A stretch of DNA of 10,526 nucleotides. It comes from Armatimonadaceae bacterium (GTDB lineage: Bacteria; Armatimonadota; Armatimonadia; Armatimonadales; Armatimonadaceae). Below the pieces are notes generated by a model. The model was not told the origin of the DNA. It was given only the letters and a program-made list of their open reading frames with translations, and made no database searches. Position numbers and translations under genes: made by a program. Positions 7,532-10,526 of the stretch are shown here, piece by piece (the stretch's first letter is position 1; the number at the start of each line of letters is the position of its first letter). Location: the NCBI GenBank assembly GCA_030446525.1, contig JAUJNC010000163.1:1-10526 (forward strand). The letters are read 5' to 3'.

Positions 7532-8842
7532 TCAGTCCCGGCCGCCCAAACCGCGCAGGGCTTCGGCGACGTGGGCGATGGACACCTCGGTCTGCTGCTT
7601 GGTTTTCATGTCCCGCACCTGGGCGACGCCTTTTTCGATCTCGTCGTCGCCGACGATCAGGGCGTAGGTGGCGCCCCGCTTGTCGGCCTGCTCCAGCATG
7701 GCTTTCATCTTGCGGCCCGTGTAGTCCATGTCCGAGGCGAGACCGGCGGCGCGCAGGTGCGACAGCAGGTTGACGCAGGCGGCGCGGGCCCTGTCGCCGA
7801 GCGGGCACAGGAAGGCGACGGGCGCGGCCGGCGGGGGCACGGGCACCCCGCCCGCCTCCAGGGCGATCAGGGCGCGCTCGATCCCCAGCCCGAAGCCGAT
7901 GCCGGGGGTGGGCGGGCCGCCGAGCTCCTCCACCAGCCCGTTGTAGCGCCCGCCACCCCCCAGCGCCGACTGCGCGCCCACGTCCGGCGACTGGATCTCG
8001 AAAGTCGTGCGCGTGTAGTAATCGAACCCGCGCACCAGGCGCGGGTCGATCTCGTAGCCGATGCCCAGGCCCGTCAGGTGGTGCTGGAGCGTGCCGAAGT
8101 GGGCGCGGCTTTCGTCGTCCAGGTGATCGACGAGCTGCGGGGCGCCCTCCAGGAGCCGCTGGTCCCGCTCATCCTTGCTGTCCAGCATCCGCAGGGGGTT
8201 CGCGTGGAACCGGCGCCGGTTGTCCTCGCTCATCTCGGATAAGAGCGGCTCGGCCCAGGCGCGCAGCGCGTCGTTGTAGCGCGCGCGGCTCGGGGGCGTG
8301 CCCAGCGAGTTCAGCTTGAGGGTCAGCCGCTCGATGCCGAGCCGCGTGAAGAAGGCCATGGCCAGCGCGATCACTTCGGCGTCCACGTCCGGGCTGTCCG
8401 TGCCCAGCACCTCGACGCCGGCCTGGTGGTGCTGCCGGTACCGTCCCTTCTGGGGCCGCTCGTAGCGGAAGTTCGGGCCCATGTAGTATAGCTTGGTGAC
8501 GGGCCGCTCGATGTGGAGCCGATGCTGGATGTAGGCGCGCAGCGCGCCCGCCGTGCCTTCCGGGCGCAGAGTCAGCTTGTCCCCGCCGCGCGTCGTGAAG
8601 TCGTAGGTTTCCTTGCTGACGATGTCCGTTCCTTCGCCCACGGCGCGGTGGAAGAGGTCGGTGCTCTCGAAGACGGGCGTGCGGACCTCTTCGTAGCCGT
8701 ACAGCGCGCACAGCTCGCGGAAGATGCCTTCCAGCCAGTGCCATTTGGAAACGTCATCGAACCAGGGGCGATCCGTGCGCTCGTCACCCGCGGGCGCGGG
8801 CGGCAGGATGTCGTGGGTCCCGGTGGGCGCGGTGTAGCGCAT
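7532..8842 (-). CDS. hisS: Histidine--tRNA ligase
   Basis: Cytoplasmic class II aminoacyl-tRNA synthetase that charges tRNA-His using ATP. The protein has 436 residues, a normal size. It starts YTAPTGTHDILPP. Motif 1 lies near residues 56-78 (PVFESTDLFHRAVGEGTD), motif 2 near 121-147 (GPNFRYERPQKGRYRQHHQ), the histidine-specific loop at 269-282 (LVRGFDYYTRTTFE), the GGGGRYN loop at 295-301, and motif 3 at 312-323 (TPGIGFGLGIER). The anticodon-binding domain follows from about 341 and ends at GRD. Roughly a dozen extra residues (about 19-30, with an acidic and Arg-rich character) precede the first helix where many HisRS are shorter. The start at 8842 gives the family N-terminus; an ATG eight bases upstream is out of frame. 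The gene is clean, with no frameshift, unlike its convergent neighbour. Confidence 0.97.
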   Translation of the reverse strand: MRYTAPTGTHDILPPAPAGDERTDRPWFDDVSKWHWLEGIFRELCALYGYEEVRTPVFESTDLFHRAVGEGTDIVSKETYDFTTRGGDKLTLRPEGTAGALRAYIQHRLHIERPVTKLYYMGPNFRYERPQKGRYRQHHQAGVEVLGTDSPDVDAEVIALAMAFFTRLGIERLTLKLNSLGTPPSRARYNDALRAWAEPLLSEMSEDNRRRFHANPLRMLDSKDERDQRLLEGAPQLVDHLDDESRAHFGTLQHHLTGLGIGYEIDPRLVRGFDYYTRTTFEIQSPDVGAQSALGGGGRYNGLVEELGGPPTPGIGFGLGIERALIALEAGGVPVPPPAAPVAFLCPLGDRARAACVNLLSHLRAAGLASDMDYTGRKMKAMLEQADKRGATYALIVGDDEIEKGVAQVRDMKTKQQTEVSIAHVAEALRGLGGRD

Positions 8843-8853
8843 GCGGTCATCTT

Positions 8854-8859
8854 CTCCTC
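8854..8859 (-). promoter_or_regulatory. Ribosome binding site of hisS
   Basis: The minus strand reads GAGGAG, 11 bases before the ATG at 8842. The spacing is slightly long. A second ATG at 8850 lies only three bases from this site and is out of frame, so it is unlikely to compete well. Confidence 0.65.
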
Positions 8860-8875
8860 AGGCGGTATCCCGGCC

Positions 8876-8905
8876 ATTGTACGGCACCTGGGATTGGGGT
8901 GTCAA
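8876..8905 (-). promoter_or_regulatory. Sigma-70-type promoter of hisS
   Basis: On the minus strand TTGACA (8905-8900) is followed by an 18-base spacer and TACAAT (8881-8876). The -35 is a perfect consensus and the -10 differs from TATAAT at one base. The -10 lies 33 bases before the start codon, leaving a leader of roughly 25 bases, too short for a T-box or other riboswitch. This makes hisS independent of the PIN gene and ilvD upstream. Confidence 0.85.
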
Positions 8906-8943
8906 CACTATGAAAGGGATGGTCTGGTGGGTTCTATGGGCAC

Positions 8944-9341
8944 TCAGAGTGCGGCCAGAAAGGGAGGAACATCGGTGGCGGCGACAAGTTCGGGGTTGAG
9001 AGTGGCAAGCCCCTCAGCAGTAGCGGCATGCAGGAGACGTTTGTCGGAGGCGACGAGGAGGCACGGCGGGCCGCCGGAAGGCTGCGCGTGAAGAAACTGA
9101 AGGTAGGTGGCCAAGATCGCCCCGTCAGCAGCGTTCAGGTTGTGCGCCTTCATTAGCGAAAGACTGCCTAAGATAGTCATGTCACTAATGGTCAGCAGGC
9201 CGAAGTCCGGGCTGTCCACGACTTCGGCTTGTAGGATGGTGGCGGCGTCGGTGAAGGCGGGCAGATCGAGGACGCCGCCATTATAGCGCCGGAGCAGAAC
9301 GGCGTAGGTTTCCGCGTCTTGATATCTTGCGGGGCGACCAT
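8944..9341 (-). pseudogene. 5'-truncated PIN-domain protein (VapC-like remnant)
   Basis: PIN domains are metal-dependent RNases, often toxins, that use four acidic residues. The readable part runs from AETYAVLLRRYNGG to a normal C-terminus: MKAHNLNAADGAILATYL, then LVASDKRLLHAATAEGLATLNPE and FLAAL. This supplies the conserved Glu (AETYA), the third-position Asp (AADGA) and the last Asp (ASDKR). The N-terminal strand with the first catalytic Asp (usually LDTSALV) is absent, a loss of roughly 40-45 residues. A well-placed AGGA (9351-9354) and ATG (9341) sit upstream but in a different frame; one extra base near 9312 would join them to the PIN frame. In the PIN frame I see only a TTG far upstream and no ordinary start before an internal Met. 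No antitoxin gene flanks it. GC is visibly lower than in its neighbours, suggesting acquisition. I judge it a remnant, probably inactive. Confidence 0.65.
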
Positions 9342-9372
9342 TGTGTGCTTTCCTTTCGAATCGGGACCTATT

Positions 9373-9405
9373 AGAGCGTATGGAGAGATTCTCTCCACAC
9401 GCTCT
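9373..9405 (-). repeat. 33-base near-perfect palindrome downstream of ilvD
   Basis: Two 16-base arms (AGAGCGTATGGAGAGA at 9373-9388 and TCTCTCCACACGCTCT at 9390-9405) flank a single central base, with one arm mismatch. In minus-strand RNA the odd pair becomes G-U, so all 16 positions pair; in plus-strand RNA it is an A-C mismatch. This favours a function in minus-strand transcripts. It begins 39 bases after the ilvD stop, suitable for a 3' stem or terminator, but no U run follows. ATTGTA (9413-9418, minus-strand TACAAT) could be a -10 with the palindrome at the start of transcription, making it an operator for the PIN gene; no -35 supports this. Confidence 0.7.
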
Positions 9406-9444
9406 TATCAGGATTGTACCGCAACGGCAGCGCAAGACGACGCG

Positions 9445-10526
9445 TCAGGGCGTTCGCAGCACCGCGCCCTCCGATGCCGACGACACCAGGGCCGCGTAGC
9501 GCCCGAAGACGCCGCCGGCGTAGCGGGGTTGCGGCGCATTCCAGGCGGCGAGCCGCGCCTGCAGCTCCTCCGGCGCGACGAGCAGGTCCAGGCGGCGCGC
9601 CTCGATGTCGATCTCGATCTCGTCGCCGTCGCGCACCGCGGCCAGCGGGCCGCCGCGCGCCGCCTCGGGCGCGAGGTGGCCGACCATCAGGCCGCGCGTG
9701 GCGCCGCTGAAGCGCCCGTCGGTGACCATCGCGACGGACTCGCCCAGGCCCTCGCCGACGATCGCCGCGGTCACGCCCAGCATCTCGCGCATCCCGGGGC
9801 CGCCGCGCGGGCCTTCGTAGCGGATCACCACCACGTCGCCCGGCCGGATCTGCTGGCTGGTTACGGCGGCCATGGCCGCCTCTTCGCTATCGAACACGCG
9901 CGCCGGGCCGCGGTGGGCGGCGCGCTCGTGGCCGGCGACCTTGACGACGGCGCCGTCGGGCGCGAGGCTGCCGCGCAGGACCACCAGCCCCCCGTGCGGC
10001 TTGATCGGCCGCGCCGCCGGGTGGAGCACCTGCTGTCCGGGGGTCTCGGCGGCCTGGGCCGACTCCTCGGCGAGCGTGCGCCCGGTGACGGTGAGCGCCG
10101 CCCCGTCGATCAGGCCGGCGTCGATCAGGCGCTCGGCGACCTCGGGGATGCCGCCCGCGCGGTCCACCTCGACGGCGGTGAACTTGCCGCCCGGCATCAG
10201 GTCGGCGATCAGCGGCGTGCGCGCGCTGACGCGGTCGAAGTCTTCCAGGGCGAGCGGGACGCCGGCCTCCTGGGACAGGGCCAGCAGGTGCAGAACGGCG
10301 TTCGTCGAGCCGCCGGTCGCGGCGACCGCGGCGATGGCGTTCTCGAACGCCGCCGGGGTCAGCAGGTCGCGCGGCTTCAGGTCCTGGCGCAGCACGTCAA
10401 GGATGAGCCGCCCGCAGCGCACGGCGATGTCGTTCTTGCGCGGGTCCACGGCGGGTGCGCTGGCCGTCCCCATCGGCGACAGGCCGATGATCTCCAGAAC
10501 CGTCGCCATCGTGTTCGCCGTGAACT
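9445..10526 (-). CDS. ilvD: Dihydroxy-acid dehydratase, C-terminal part
   Basis: The enzyme dehydrates 2,3-dihydroxy-isovalerate and its isoleucine-pathway homologue to 2-keto acids in branched-chain amino acid synthesis, using an Fe-S cluster. About 360 of a usual 550-570 residues are present; the frame runs off the right edge, reading [11 protein letters not shown], so the Met at 10509 is internal. The cluster cysteines lie mostly outside the window. Visible family motifs: [79 protein letters not shown] and [17 protein letters not shown], whose Ser belongs to the active site, ending with VSSASEGAV. The frame is intact throughout. The product class (IlvD rather than the related sugar-acid dehydratase Edd) follows from these motifs and the SSASEGA tail. 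Confidence 0.95.
   Translation of the reverse strand, partial: FTANTMATVLEIIGLSPMGTASAPAVDPRKNDIAVRCGRLILDVLRQDLKPRDLLTPAAFENAIAAVAATGGSTNAVLHLLALSQEAGVPLALEDFDRVSARTPLIADLMPGGKFTAVEVDRAGGIPEVAERLIDAGLIDGAALTVTGRTLAEESAQAAETPGQQVLHPAARPIKPHGGLVVLRGSLAPDGAVVKVAGHERAAHRGPARVFDSEEAAMAAVTSQQIRPGDVVVIRYEGPRGGPGMREMLGVTAAIVGEGLGESVAMVTDGRFSGATRGLMVGHLAPEAARGGPLAAVRDGDEIEIDIEARRLDLLVAPEELQARLAAWNAPQPRYAGGVFGRYAALVSSASEGAVLRTP

Noticed and set aside
7571..8242. Plus-strand open frame opposite hisS
   Set aside because: Shadow frame; hisS motifs are complete on the minus strand.
8843..8943. T-box leader for hisS
   Set aside because: The promoter leaves only about 25 bases of leader, too short for a T-box, and no T-box consensus is visible.
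8944..9444. Complete toxin-antitoxin module
   Set aside because: No antitoxin-like small gene lies on either side, and the PIN gene lacks its first catalytic strand.

Overview
The window is GC-rich bacterial DNA with dense coding on both strands and very short intergenic gaps. It holds no rRNA, tRNA, CRISPR array or insertion sequence that I can see. The phylum cannot be fixed from this sequence. A thioester-containing bacterial alpha-2-macroglobulin, a VanW protein and a high-GC hisS and ilvD suit a free-living GC-rich lineage (Armatimonadota or Chloroflexota would fit), but that is a guess.

Layout, plus strand, left to right. At 1-4301 is a very large alpha-2-macroglobulin (A2M) family protein that enters from the left edge; its frame is broken by one missing base near 3075. 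At 4301-5095 is a VanW-family exported protein whose start codon shares one base with the A2M stop codon. After a 112-base gap with an AT-rich promoter-like island come three DNA-repair or metabolic genes in close succession: an SRAP/YedK abasic-site protein (5208 to about 5874), a uracil-DNA glycosylase of the 4Fe-4S type (about 5875-6488) and an aldo/keto reductase (6485-7466). Minus strand, reading from the right: the C-terminal two thirds of ilvD (9445-10526), a near-perfect 33-base palindrome (9373-9405), a 5'-truncated PIN-domain gene (8944 to about 9341), then an intact hisS (7532-8842) with its own strong promoter. The aldo/keto reductase and hisS converge at 7466/7532.

How they fit together. 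A2M and VanW look like one translationally coupled unit acting outside the cytoplasmic membrane. SRAP and the uracil-DNA glycosylase pair logically: the glycosylase makes abasic sites and SRAP proteins crosslink to abasic sites in single-stranded DNA. The three repair-strand genes at 5571-6900 carry a dozen or so small frame changes. Their conserved motifs survive when read piecewise through all three frames, which points to local consensus error more than to old gene decay; A2M carries one similar lesion, while VanW, hisS and ilvD are clean.

I did not find a convincing new multi-gene system. The most useful second looks are the indel cluster, the SRAP-glycosylase pair, the A2M-VanW coupling, the long palindrome after ilvD and the decapitated PIN gene.
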